A stretch of 64,000 bases of DNA from Prevotella sp. oral taxon 376 (GCF_003043945.1 NZ_PYXG01000001.1:1538501-1602500), one strand, 5' to 3'; counted from the first letter of the stretch, positions 52,282 to 60,365 are shown. A program made the numbers and translations. The notes: generated from the sequence alone by a model not told the origin.

Positions 52282-52812
52282 ATGGATTACATCTCGCGTT
52301 ATCAGTCGCCATTGGGCGGTATCACGCTGTCGAGCGACGGCCGTTTTCTCACAGGCCTGTGGTTCGACGGGCAGAAGTATTTCGGTTCCACCCTGGGAGC
52401 GGACTACGCGGAGCGCGACCTGCCGGTGTTCAGGCAGGCGGCGGAGTGGCTCGACCGGTATTTCGAGGGCCGGCAGCCCCATCTCCGGCCGCCGCTGCGC
52501 CTGAGGGGAACGGAGTTTCAGCGTGAGGTGTGGAACCTTCTGCTCGCCATTCCCCGCGGACAGACCGCGACCTACGCCGCCATCGCCCGCCGCGTCGCCG
52601 ACGGGCACGGCCTGCCCCGAATGTCGGCACAGGCCGTGGGCGGGGCGGTAGGCCGCAATCCCCTCAGCCTCATCGTCCCCTGCCATCGGGTGGTGGGCTC
52701 CGACGGCAGCCTCACCGGCTATGCCGGCGGCCTCGACCGCAAGCGTGCGCTCCTGGAGCTGGAGGGGGTGGACATGGCCGCCCTCTCGGGCATGAAAATG
52801 CGGGAAAAGTGA
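52282..52812 (+). CDS. ogt: Methylated-DNA--protein-cysteine methyltransferase
   Basis: 176 residues. The N-terminal ribonuclease-H-like region is followed by GTEFQREVWNLLLAIPRGQTATYAAIARR and the active-site LIVPCHRVVGSDGSLTGYAGGLDRKRALLELE, with acceptor Cys 134 in PCHRV. It removes alkyl groups from O6 of guanine by moving them irreversibly to the cysteine. No AraC/Ada domain is attached, so it is the stand-alone type. Confidence 0.95.
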   Translation: MDYISRYQSPLGGITLSSDGRFLTGLWFDGQKYFGSTLGADYAERDLPVFRQAAEWLDRYFEGRQPHLRPPLRLRGTEFQREVWNLLLAIPRGQTATYAAIARRVADGHGLPRMSAQAVGGAVGRNPLSLIVPCHRVVGSDGSLTGYAGGLDRKRALLELEGVDMAALSGMKMREK

Positions 52813-52853
52813 GATTTTTGGCGAGAAAAGTTGCTGCTTTCCGAAAAAAGAAG

Positions 52854-52861
52854 TATCTTTG
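52854..52861 (+). promoter_or_regulatory. -7 box of ssrA
   Basis: TATCTTTG with TTG 20 bases upstream (52831-52833), about 18 bases before the mature tmRNA start. Confidence 0.6.
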
Positions 52862-52879
52862 CGGGCGCATATACGCAAT

Positions 52880-53276
52880 GGGCTTGACTGGATTTGACGG
52901 CGGGCCGAGATGGTATGTAAGCATGCGGAGCTTCGGTGGCTGGCTCCTAAATATCAGTTATCAACAAATTAATTGGCGAAAACAATTACGCTCTCGCTGC
53001 CTGATCGAAGTATAGTAGATAGGCTCAATCCCCCCACAAGGTGAGGGGACGGGACATCGCTCAAGCACTCTTTTCCCGAAATAGCTTGATTCAGCGGTGC
53101 CAGATCAGTCGGGGATAGCCCTGTGGAGGCCTCGCTCCGCGGGCGAAGATTCAGGGGATAAGGCGTCGGTTGGTGGTCCAGGTCTTGCCGTCGCACGAAA
53201 AACGGAGGCTGGAATAAGCATGTAGAAAGCATATGGTTTCCCCGTGCGGACGAGGGTTCGAATCCCACCAGCTCCA
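52880..53276 (+). ncRNA. ssrA: tmRNA
   Basis: The 5' end GGGCTTGACTGGATTTGACGG matches one-piece tmRNA; the tag reading frame begins at GGC 52975 and encodes GENNYALAA then TGA (53002-53004). The 3' end has GGGTTCGAATCCCACC (T arm) and AGCTCCA. It rescues stalled ribosomes with SmpB. The acceptor stem, as read, pairs less well than the usual GGGGCTG/CAGCTCC. A tyrosine-recombinase element starts just behind the 3' end, a known integration target. Confidence 0.93.
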
Positions 53277-53324
53277 CTTTACGTACTCTGAACAAGAGAA
53301 AAACAAAAAATGATTAAATCAGAT

Positions 53325-53356
53325 AATCGCCGTAACTTCAACGAGTTACGGCGATT
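53325..53356 (+). terminator. Hairpin downstream of ssrA
   Basis: AATCGCCGTAAC (53325-53336) and GTTACGGCGATT (53345-53356) are perfect 12-bp inverse arms followed by ATTCGTTT. Confidence 0.65.
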
Positions 53357-53382
53357 ATTCGTTTATATACTTCCCTGCTTGG

Positions 53383-53506
53383 GAGTACATACAGATACCG
53401 CCGAAACGCTCAAAATACTCCCAACTGGCTACAATATGGCTACAGAAAAAATCGACTTTGTAAAATTGTAGCCACTGATACCGTACAGAGTACACACAGA
53501 TACCGC
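53383..53506. repeat. Direct and inverted repeats, probable attachment-site region
   Basis: GAGTACATACAGATACCGC (53383-53401) recurs with one change at 53488-53506. Between them TGGCTACAAT (53426-53435) and ATTGTAGCCA (53465-53474) are perfect inverse arms, with an extra TGGCTACA at 53437. The cluster lies between the tmRNA end and the recombinase gene, where arm-type integrase sites are expected. Confidence 0.55.
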
Positions 53507-53622
53507 ATACTTCATTGTTATTCAAAGAATTATGTCGAACTTTGCAGCTGTAAAAACAATGTGTAACTCACCCTTAAACGGGTCGAAAGCACGATTTACT
53601 TCTGCACTAAAAACTTGTAAGT

Positions 53623-54909
53623 ATGAAGAGTATTTTCAGAACAAGCTTCTATCTGCGAAGCAATTATTTGAACAAAGAAGGAAAAGCATCGGTTATGATG
53701 CGTATCCATCTTAATGGAGAAAGAATGGCACTCGGCACAACAGGCGTTAGCGTTGATCCCGAAATGTGGGATAGCACACTGGGTAAAGTACGGGGACGAA
53801 CCAAGGAGGCTTTGGCTACCAACGCACAACTGACGAGCATCAGCACAGATCTTCAGATGATATTCCAACGATTGGAGTTCTCAGAAGAACTCAGCCTTGA
53901 ACGCATCAAATCGGAATATCTTGGCAAACGTGAGGATATGGAGACCGTTCTTTCATTGTTTACCAAGTATAATAATGATATGTATGCACAGATTGGCTGT
54001 GGAGTTACCAAAGCCAATTACCGCAAGTTTGACATCTGCAAGCGTCACTTCGCCAAGTTCATTCAAGAGAAGTATGCACGCACAGACCTCAATATTATTG
54101 AACTTACCCCGATTGTTATTCACGATTTCGATGTCTATCTCAAGACGGTGGTTGGACAGAGCTTTAACACGGCCATCAAGACCTTAAAGACTTTCAAGAC
54201 GGTTATCATATTTGGTCGAAAGGCTGGAGTGTTTAATCACGACCCATTCCTCAATATCCACTTCAAGACCAAAAGAGTTGATCGTGGCTTTTTGACAGAC
54301 GAAGAAGTGGATACCATCATGCACAAGGAATTTGCAACGCAGCGATTGGTAAATGTTCGCGACATCTTCTTGTTCTCTTGCTTTACAGGACTTGCTTACG
54401 TTGATGTAGCCAACCTTACTCCTGACAATATCATAACAATGGACGGCAAGCAGTGGATCGTAACGGCACGTCAGAAAACTGATACGTTAAGCCATATCCT
54501 TCTTCTCGATATTCCTAAGATGATTATCAAGAAGTATGAGGGCAAAGCAAAGAATGGTAGATTGATACCCATTCTCAGCAACCAGCGTATGAACTCTTAT
54601 TTGAAAGAGATAGCCGATGTTTGCGGTATCAACAAGAACCTGACCTTTCACATGGCCCGGCACACCTTTGCCACGATGATGCTCACCAAGGGTGTTCCAG
54701 TAGAATCAGTGTCCAAGATGTTAGGACACACAAGCATAACTACAACTCAGCTTTATGCCCGCATAACGAACAAGAAGATTGAGAATGATATGCTTGCCGT
54801 ATCCAAGAAATTGGATAAGTTCGACTTCGCAAGTGCTCCGCCTGCAAAGGCGACCAAGCGACGTTATACCAAAAAGAGTGATACACCTATTATAATAACA
54901 AATCATTAA
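53623..54909 (+). CDS. Tyrosine recombinase of element 2
   Basis: 428 residues. After an arm-binding and SAM-like region the catalytic domain shows TFHMARHTFATMM (His 343, Arg 346), LGHTS and nucleophile Tyr 378 in TQLYARI. Box I reads FTGLAYVDV, without the usual Arg, as in the other two recombinases here. The C-terminal ~40 residues are basic and low in complexity (KATKRRYTKK). Likely integrates the element into ssrA. Followed by DUF1896 after 5 bases. Confidence 0.92.
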   Translation: MKSIFRTSFYLRSNYLNKEGKASVMMRIHLNGERMALGTTGVSVDPEMWDSTLGKVRGRTKEALATNAQLTSISTDLQMIFQRLEFSEELSLERIKSEYLGKREDMETVLSLFTKYNNDMYAQIGCGVTKANYRKFDICKRHFAKFIQEKYARTDLNIIELTPIVIHDFDVYLKTVVGQSFNTAIKTLKTFKTVIIFGRKAGVFNHDPFLNIHFKTKRVDRGFLTDEEVDTIMHKEFATQRLVNVRDIFLFSCFTGLAYVDVANLTPDNIITMDGKQWIVTARQKTDTLSHILLLDIPKMIIKKYEGKAKNGRLIPILSNQRMNSYLKEIADVCGINKNLTFHMARHTFATMMLTKGVPVESVSKMLGHTSITTTQLYARITNKKIENDMLAVSKKLDKFDFASAPPAKATKRRYTKKSDTPIIITNH

Positions 54910-54914
54910 GACTT

Positions 54915-55382
54915 ATGGCAACAACAAAGAAAGAGCTTTCTTACTTCCGTTTGAAGTTAGAGAACTACCTCAGTGAGCATTTCCCCGAAATGCTGAGTGA
55001 CAAACCATTCATAACGGCAAGAGCCGACGAAGCACTTATCTCCTACTGCGATGCCGTGGCGCAAGGTTTCTCCTATCCCGAAGCAGAGAGTATAGCAAGC
55101 GAAGTGTTGCATCGAGGACTGCATTTTTCAAAGTATGATACGCTTGTGTCTGTCTTGGAGAATGAGTTTGAGAAAGAATTGCCCTCCCCACTCTCCGAAA
55201 GACTGTCCCCGATACTTTTGAAGAACAAGACTGTGCAAAGCGTTTTCGACAAGTATGAGCTGTCAGATGACTTCAGCGCAAGTCCCGAGTATGAGAAACT
55301 CTACACCGAACTGACTGGTACAATCGTGCTGCTCATCGAGGTCAATGGTCTGCCGACGATAGGCGGTGAGAATATGACTTGA
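54915..55382 (+). CDS. DUF1896 family protein
   Basis: 155 residues. KKELSYFRLKLENYLSEHFPEM, FITARADEALISYCDAVAQGFSYPEAESIASEVLHRGLHFSKYDTL and ELSDDFSASPEYEKLYTELTGTIVLLIEVNGLP match DUF1896, a helical protein found next to integrases and transfer genes in Bacteroides elements. Function not known. Same operon as the recombinase. Confidence 0.82.
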   Translation: MATTKKELSYFRLKLENYLSEHFPEMLSDKPFITARADEALISYCDAVAQGFSYPEAESIASEVLHRGLHFSKYDTLVSVLENEFEKELPSPLSERLSPILLKNKTVQSVFDKYELSDDFSASPEYEKLYTELTGTIVLLIEVNGLPTIGGENMT

Positions 55383-55390
55383 CACTTCAC

Positions 55391-55520
55391 TATCGGGGGC
55401 TTTTGTAGTGTCAAGAGCCAAGATAAACGCTCCACTCCACACGTCAAGAGTTTTGCAAACACTTGTCTTTGTGTAGTCTGCGCATCTTGTTATCGCTCTT
55501 GAAACTACAAAAGCCCCGAT
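55391..55520. repeat. Large palindrome 1 (~130 nt, 26/27-nt arms)
   Basis: 55393-55418 and 55495-55519 are inverse repeats differing by one base and one single-base gap, with core TTTGTAGT / ACTACAAAA and TCAAGAGC / GCTCTTGA. It ends 2 bases before the ATG at 55522, so the transcript would bury the ribosome-binding site in a very long stem. Confidence 0.75.
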
Positions 55521-55521
55521 T

Positions 55522-55872
55522 ATGAATAATACAATCATCATGAATCAAGACATTCACACACCTGCCTTCATCAAGGCAGACGCATCGAGCAAAACCAATA
55601 AGAACAGGCAGCCGCCGACTTCTCCCAAGCAAGTCCGCCGCTTCGGTTGGACACGCTTCATCGAACTCTCCGTTCTGCTTTTCATCGTTATCGGTGCAGT
55701 TTACCTTATCTCGAAGATGGTTACACCACAAGTCGTAACCGCCGTTTCGGTTATTCTCAGCTTCCTGATACTACGCTTCATTGTCAGAGTTATTCTGCAA
55801 GTAACCTTTACAATCCTGCGTTGGCTGTTCTGGCTTGCCGTCATCTTGGCAATCCTGCTCTGTGTACTCTGA
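55522..55872 (+). CDS. Small membrane protein of element 2
   Basis: 116 residues (an internal ATG at 55540 gives 110). A charged N-terminal ~45 residues (PPTSPKQVRRFGWTRF) precede two or three hydrophobic helices: IELSVLLFIVIGAVYLISKM, VVTAVSVILSFLILRFIVRVILQV and WLFWLAVILAILLCVL. I do not recognise the family. It is bracketed by the two large palindromes, and the ATG abuts palindrome 1. Confidence 0.65.
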   Translation: MNNTIIMNQDIHTPAFIKADASSKTNKNRQPPTSPKQVRRFGWTRFIELSVLLFIVIGAVYLISKMVTPQVVTAVSVILSFLILRFIVRVILQVTFTILRWLFWLAVILAILLCVL

Positions 55873-55912
55873 GCGCACAAGGAATGATATTCTTCGATTC
55901 ATTCTTCTTTAT

Positions 55913-55945
55913 GGGTGGTTATCTCTTGAGGTAGCCACCCTTTTT
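55913..55945 (+). terminator. Terminator after the small membrane protein gene
   Basis: GGGTGGTTATC and GGTAGCCACCC form a stem followed by TTTTTCG. Confidence 0.7.
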
Positions 55946-56039
55946 CGTTTTCCATACAAGGCGTTGCACTTTCGCTTCTCACGTCCACATATTCCACTTT
56001 GATGTGCCATAAGTCGGTGCTGATTTCTTTTTATTCGCA

Positions 56040-56167
56040 AAGGTAGTAAGGGGCTACGGCTTGCACAAGGTCAGTGCCTTTGGTTTGCACGGAAAATCTC
56101 CACACCTACATTTCATTTCGGGTAGTATTTTCCTGCAAAACCTTGTGCCGGCTGCGCCCCCTACCTT
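56040..56167. repeat. Large palindrome 2 (~128 nt)
   Basis: 56040-56070 pairs with 56141-56167 (AAGGTAG / CTACCTT, GGGGC / GCCCC, GCACAAGG / CCTTGTGC), and an inner pair GGAAAAT / ATTTTCC (56091-56097, 56127-56133) continues the stem. On the minus strand TACCTTTG (56045-56038) at the left edge resembles a -7 box. Confidence 0.75.
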
Positions 56168-56229
56168 CTTATTGCTACAAAAAGGAATCAGCATACTCCG
56201 ATCTTTGGACGCATAAAAAAAATGTCATT

Positions 56230-56661
56230 ATGGAACAGCAGAAAGTAAATATCACATCTTCGATGAAGAAAAAAGGATATAGCTCCTCCTCTCATTACCG
56301 CATAAGTTCGGTGGTTGATGAAAGTGAGCGTTTGGTGGCGACTAAGTTTGTGCAGTGGGACGTTGAGCCGTTGGACAGACTGAGTGGCAGTAAGGTGTAT
56401 CTCCTACGTTTGAAACTCAATCGTGGGGAGCGAATGAGCCGTGAGGAAAAGAATTGGCTTGCCGAAGCAGTGAACACCAACACCTATTTCCGCACAGCTG
56501 TTCCCCTAATGGGTTATCGGTTTGACTTTATGGACGTATTGAAGAAGTATTTGGTCAATCAATACGGACATTGGTCAGAGTATTATGCACCCGACCGCAC
56601 CAGCCTAAAAAGTTTCCTTTGCGGACAGATAAACCAAATAGTAGAAATTCCCAAACATTAA
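56230..56661 (+). CDS. Conserved-looking element protein of unknown function
   Basis: 143 residues from the ATG at 56230 (MEQQKVNITSSMKKKGYSSS); the longer open frame upstream runs through palindrome 2 and is rejected. LVATKFVQWDVEPLDRLSGSKVYLLRLKLNRGERMSREEKNWLAEAVN and FDFMDVLKKYLVNQYGHWSEYYAPDRTSLKSFL read like a compact alpha/beta protein. No family recognised. It heads a rightward operon with PcfK, ArdA and PcfJ homologues. Confidence 0.65.
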   Translation: MEQQKVNITSSMKKKGYSSSSHYRISSVVDESERLVATKFVQWDVEPLDRLSGSKVYLLRLKLNRGERMSREEKNWLAEAVNTNTYFRTAVPLMGYRFDFMDVLKKYLVNQYGHWSEYYAPDRTSLKSFLCGQINQIVEIPKH

Positions 56662-56667
56662 ACGACT

Positions 56668-57084
56668 ATGAAAGGAACAGAACATTTTACGAGAGCAATA
56701 GCCGAGTATCTCAATCAGCGTGCAGCGACAGACCCTTTGTTTGCTCCCAACTTGATGAAGCCTAACAAGAGCATCGAGGAGTGTGTAACTTACATCTTGA
56801 ACCAAGTACAGGCGAGTGGGTGCAATGGCTTTGAGGACGATGAAATCTATTCAATGGCAGTCCACTACTATGACGAGGACGAAATCGAGGTGGGTAAGGC
56901 TATCACTTGCAGAGTGGCAGTAAACCATATTGTGGAACTCACAGAGGAGGAGAAAGCTGAAGCACGGCAGGAAGCCATCAAGCAGTACCAACGTGAGGAA
57001 CTTGCCAAGATACAGAGCCGTAACGCAAAACCTCAAAAAAAAGAAACGGCAGAGGTGGCACAACCTTCATTGTTTGACTTCTAA
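56668..57084 (+). CDS. PcfK-like protein
   Basis: 138 residues starting MKGTEHFTRAIAEYLNQRAATDPLFAPNLMKPNKSIEECVTYILNQVQASG, the PcfK-family pattern, with a charged C-terminal helix and a final PSLFDF. PcfK and PcfJ are paired genes first named on the enterococcal pheromone plasmid pCF10; their roles are poorly known. 6 bases after the previous gene. Confidence 0.82.
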   Translation: MKGTEHFTRAIAEYLNQRAATDPLFAPNLMKPNKSIEECVTYILNQVQASGCNGFEDDEIYSMAVHYYDEDEIEVGKAITCRVAVNHIVELTEEEKAEARQEAIKQYQREELAKIQSRNAKPQKKETAEVAQPSLFDF

Positions 57085-57155
57085 AAAGGAATAACGAAGG
57101 CTCACTAAAAGGCAAGTGGATAGACCTTTCTGAGTGTTTCGACCAAGACGAGTTT

Positions 57156-57566
57156 ATGGAGGTATGCCACGAACTTCACCAAGACGAGGATGAACCCGAA
57201 TTGATGTTCCAAGATTGGGAGAACATTCCCGAAGCATTTATTGACGAAGGGCATTTGGATAGCAACTTCTTTGAACTGAGGGACGAGTTGGAGAATTTGG
57301 ACGGTATGAATGTGAGTGCCTTTTGGATATGGGTAGAGAATACTGGCAAGGATTTAACCGAGTCCGTCTATTATCTAATGAGACAATTCAATTCCGCTTT
57401 TGTAGGCAGATATGTGAACAAAGAAGAGTTTGCAAGGGAAATAGTAAGTATGGAACACGAACTATCCGAGTTTGCAGAACGATATTTCGATTATGACAAG
57501 TATGCGGACGAACTCTTTGACGAGGGGTATTGGTTTGAGAGTGGATATGTATTCCGTGACGAGTAA
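57156..57566 (+). CDS. ardA: ArdA-like antirestriction protein, probably lacking its N-terminus
   Basis: 136 residues from the first ATG. ELHQDEDEPELMFQDWENIPEAFIDEGHLDSNFFEL is the ArdA signature, and EFAERYFDYDKYADELF the C-terminal part; the protein is very acidic and mimics DNA to block type I restriction enzymes. The frame upstream of the ATG, with no start codon, still encodes NNEGSLKGKWIDLSECFDQD, a conserved ArdA stretch, so the real 5' end seems lost or uses an unusual start. Typical ArdA is about 165 residues. Confidence 0.8.
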   Translation: MEVCHELHQDEDEPELMFQDWENIPEAFIDEGHLDSNFFELRDELENLDGMNVSAFWIWVENTGKDLTESVYYLMRQFNSAFVGRYVNKEEFAREIVSMEHELSEFAERYFDYDKYADELFDEGYWFESGYVFRDE

Positions 57567-57583
57567 AACAAGGAGGACAGAAA

Positions 57584-58855
57584 ATGAAACCAAGAAATAA
57601 ATTTCAGAAGCAAGTGGCGGAGTTGGCTATCCAACTCCCCACCATTACCAACAAGCAAAGTCAGTGGGCATATACGCACCTTTTTGAGCATATTGCCAAG
57701 CGCAACACGAAAGGCGAACACACTTGTTTGGAGTGTGGACACCAATGGACGGACACACAGCACAAAGGCAAGACCGCCATTTGCCCCCATTGCGAAGCGA
57801 AACTCACCATACATACAGAACGGCAGAGGGTATTCAAGGATATTGCATACTATTGCATACTTACCGCTTTCAAAGGCTACCAAGTGATACGTTACTTCTA
57901 TATGGAGGTGTACCGCAAGCAAGGGCAACCGATAAGACGATTTTGTTCGGAGGTGGTTGAGCGTTGGATTGCTCCCGACGGCAAAAGCGCAGTGTTGGCA
58001 CGACTTCGCCCGATGAGTTGTTGGTATGATACGTGGCAGTTTGGCAGTGATTTGGAAATCCGCCCCGACAAGCCTTTGTACGACACACTTCCACACGGCA
58101 TTTACCCACGTTATGGAGTGATGAAGGACATTAGGCGCAACGGATTTAAGGGAGCGTTCCACGACCTTACCCCCTTTGAGTTGTTCCATTCCATTCTTAC
58201 GGATAACAAGGCGGAAACCTTATTGAAGTCTGGACAATTCTCCCTACTTCGCCACTTTATTAGGGACAGATATGCCAAGATTGACAAGTATTGGGCATCT
58301 ATCCGCATTTGTTTGCGCAACGGCTACCAAGTAGAGGACGGCAATTTGTGGTGTGATATGATTGATACACTTGCGACACTCGACAAGGACACACGTAGTC
58401 CAAAGTATGTTTGCCCCAACGACCTAAGAGCAGCGCACGACCATTACCAAGCCAAGCGCAGAGCAATGAAAGAACGTGAGAATATTATCAAGAAGCGCAA
58501 GGAAGCGAAGGAAGCCGAACAAGCATACAGGCAACTCAAAGCAAAATTCTTTGGCATAGAGTTTACTGACGGAATTATCCGCATCCACGTTTTGGAGAGT
58601 GTGCAGGAGCATTTAGAGGAAGGCACGGCAATGCACCATTGCGTATATGACGCACACTATTACAGCAAACCGCAGTCGCTTATCTTCTCTGCAACAAAGG
58701 ACGGAGAGCGCATCGAGACCATCGAGGTATCATTGGAAACGATGAAAGTGGTGCAAAGTCGTGGAGTATGTAACAAGAACACCGAGTACCACGAGCAGAT
58801 ACTCGCCTTGATGCAGAAGAATATGAGAATGATAGCGCAGAGAGCAACCGCATAA
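57584..58855 (+). CDS. PcfJ-like protein
   Basis: 423 residues. An N-terminal zinc-ribbon pair CLECGHQW and CPHCEAKL (about 48-72), a middle region with RRFCSEVVERWI, and a C-terminal part with ESVQEHLEEGTAMHHCVYDAHYYSKPQSLIFSATKDGERIETIEVSLETMKVVQSRGVCNK, typical of PcfJ. Role not established; commonly beside PcfK in mobile elements. 17 bases after ArdA. Confidence 0.85.
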   Translation: MKPRNKFQKQVAELAIQLPTITNKQSQWAYTHLFEHIAKRNTKGEHTCLECGHQWTDTQHKGKTAICPHCEAKLTIHTERQRVFKDIAYYCILTAFKGYQVIRYFYMEVYRKQGQPIRRFCSEVVERWIAPDGKSAVLARLRPMSCWYDTWQFGSDLEIRPDKPLYDTLPHGIYPRYGVMKDIRRNGFKGAFHDLTPFELFHSILTDNKAETLLKSGQFSLLRHFIRDRYAKIDKYWASIRICLRNGYQVEDGNLWCDMIDTLATLDKDTRSPKYVCPNDLRAAHDHYQAKRRAMKERENIIKKRKEAKEAEQAYRQLKAKFFGIEFTDGIIRIHVLESVQEHLEEGTAMHHCVYDAHYYSKPQSLIFSATKDGERIETIEVSLETMKVVQSRGVCNKNTEYHEQILALMQKNMRMIAQRATA

Positions 58856-58877
58856 CAACCCCATTAAACAAAGGAAT

Positions 58878-59132
58878 ATGAAAGCACAGATAGAAGGCAT
58901 TATTCGTAGTTGGGCAGATGAGATACCCAACATCATCGTGAGAGTTATCAATGCCATAAGCATAGCCGAGAACAAGGAGGAGTTGCAGACCGCACTCCTC
59001 CAAATCTCCCAAGAAACGGAACTTGACAAGTTCTTTGCCTATGGTTACGGGGCACACCATTTTTGGCTTACTCACCGCAGATTATCGAATGGCGAGCCGA
59101 TGGAACACAGATTACTCATTGCTGAATTTTGA
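58878..59132 (+). CDS. Small hypothetical protein
   Basis: 84 residues, helical N-terminal half (IEGIIRSWADEIPNIIVRVINAISIAENKEEL) and an aromatic C-terminal segment (FFAYGYGAHHFWLTHRRLSNGEP). No family recognised. 22 bases after the PcfJ gene and 4 bases before the next, hence likely real by operon position. Confidence 0.55.
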   Translation: MKAQIEGIIRSWADEIPNIIVRVINAISIAENKEELQTALLQISQETELDKFFAYGYGAHHFWLTHRRLSNGEPMEHRLLIAEF

Positions 59133-59136
59133 AGAT

Positions 59137-59355
59137 ATGGAAAGGAAAGTTTACAGAGTACGCACCCAATACATCTTTGAAGGTGTGTTTGAGGTTGCAG
59201 CCACAGACCGAGAGGAAGCCGAGCGCAAAATCCTTGAAGATTGTGGAATGGTGATGGGCAGAGGAGTACACAGCACCCTGCCCGATGAACAAATCAATTG
59301 GGCTTTTGATACCCACCCCGAAGAACGGATAATTGAAACAACCGAAAAGCCCTAA
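59137..59355 (+). CDS. Small hypothetical protein, last of the PcfJ operon
   Basis: 72 residues from ATG 59137 (MERKVYRVRTQYIFEGVFEVAATDREEAERKI), a ferredoxin-like small alpha/beta pattern; the longer upstream frame overlaps the previous gene. Its last codons already belong to the 109-bp direct repeat (59340-59448), which also contains the operon terminator. Confidence 0.55.
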   Translation: MERKVYRVRTQYIFEGVFEVAATDREEAERKILEDCGMVMGRGVHSTLPDEQINWAFDTHPEERIIETTEKP

Positions 59356-59448
59356 CACAATGAGCCACGCAACCTCAAAATTGCGTGGCTTCTTTTCTTT
59401 TTCTTTGAACGAGCAGGCGACCAAAGAAAAGAAGCAAAAGAAAGTCGC
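59340..59448. repeat. 109-bp direct repeat, left copy, with terminator
   Basis: Nearly identical to 62747-62855 (about 10 differences by eye). It starts AACCGAAAAG and ends AAGTCGC. Confidence 0.8.
59363..59407 (+). terminator. Rho-independent terminator of the PcfJ operon
   Basis: AGCCACGCAA (59363-59372) and TTGCGTGGCT (59381-59390) with an 8-base loop, then TCTTTTCTTTTTCTTT. Confidence 0.8.
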
Positions 59449-59555
59449 GATGCATAATACTCTCTGCAACTCAACTCTTGCTTGAAATTCAATTGGTCAG
59501 GACTCAATGGCTTGCCTTAACCATTATGAAAAATCTTTTTCATAATACTTCAAAA

Positions 59556-60350
59556 TCACCGCTCTGCAACGACTGAAAAAAGTATAGGTATCATTCCTTT
59601 TCTGTCTTTCAGATGATACATCCCCCTATCTTCCTCCATATTTCCAAACAAGTTAAAGGGCGAGTAATCGTACTCTTGAAAATCAACTATTCGCAGATTA
59701 GCATGCAATAATCCTTGAAGTACCTTAGACAACCCATGATTCCAAGTTACCTCCACATATTCCTTACCAGCCTCTGAAGCGTTTGTATATGTTTGCGACG
59801 TACTTATATAAGGCTCTTCCCTTGAATAAGCAGATTCTACTCTCTCAAACTTTGTATCAAACATCCACAAGACAGAATGAAATTCCACCATTACAAATTT
59901 CCCGTCAGGCTTGAGATAACGACTTACGATTCTTCCCCATTCATCAAGATTGGGAAACCAATTGATAACGCCATAACTTGTGAAAACAATATCAAAAGTT
60001 TCGTCTAAATAGTCCGGTAAATCAAAGATATTGCAACAGACAAACCTTGTGTCTGTCCCGGAGTCTTTGGCAAGTTGGCGTGCCTTTCTTATCGCTTCAT
60101 CAGATAAATCAATCCCCGTCACTTCACCACCCATGCGCGACAGAGAAATTGAATCCAATCCGAAGTGGCATTGCAAGTGCAAAATCTTCTTCCCACTGAT
60201 ATTACCAAGCAGCCCCAACTCGATAGGGTTCAGTGACGACTTTCCATCCATAAAGCCCTTGACATCATAAAAATCGGAATCATAGTGTTCTTGAGTCCTT
60301 TGATTCCAACTACTTTTATTGCTTTTTATGAAATTATAGTCCGCTTTCAT
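59556..60350 (-). CDS. Class I SAM-dependent methyltransferase, relative of the element 1 cargo enzyme
   Basis: 264 residues. ILHLQCHFGLDSISLSRMGGEVTGID is the SAM site, FTSYGVINWFPNLDEWGRI, MVEFHSVLWMFD and EYDYSPFNLFGNM match 9507-10319 block by block. The AT-rich composition matches element 2 surroundings more than the next, GC-richer gene. Substrate unknown; a role in modifying a small toxic molecule is possible but unproven. Confidence 0.87.
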   Translation of the reverse strand: MKADYNFIKSNKSSWNQRTQEHYDSDFYDVKGFMDGKSSLNPIELGLLGNISGKKILHLQCHFGLDSISLSRMGGEVTGIDLSDEAIRKARQLAKDSGTDTRFVCCNIFDLPDYLDETFDIVFTSYGVINWFPNLDEWGRIVSRYLKPDGKFVMVEFHSVLWMFDTKFERVESAYSREEPYISTSQTYTNASEAGKEYVEVTWNHGLSKVLQGLLHANLRIVDFQEYDYSPFNLFGNMEEDRGMYHLKDRKGMIPILFSVVAER

Positions 60351-60365
60351 TATGTTTTCTTTTCT

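Larger units (their letters stand above)
53281..53622. other. Non-coding ssrA/element 2 junction
   Basis: No gene. Contains the ssrA terminator, a 19-bp direct repeat pair and inverted repeats (separate entries) and the leader of the recombinase gene. Confidence 0.6.
55873..56229. other. Non-coding region with terminator and palindrome 2
   Basis: About 357 bases without a gene; holds the hairpin at 55913-55945 and palindrome 2 (56040-56167). Confidence 0.6.

Noticed and set aside
56074..56229. N-terminal extension of the 56230 gene
   Set aside because: It is encoded by palindrome 2 and would make a cysteine-rich meaningless leader; ATG 56230 is the better start.
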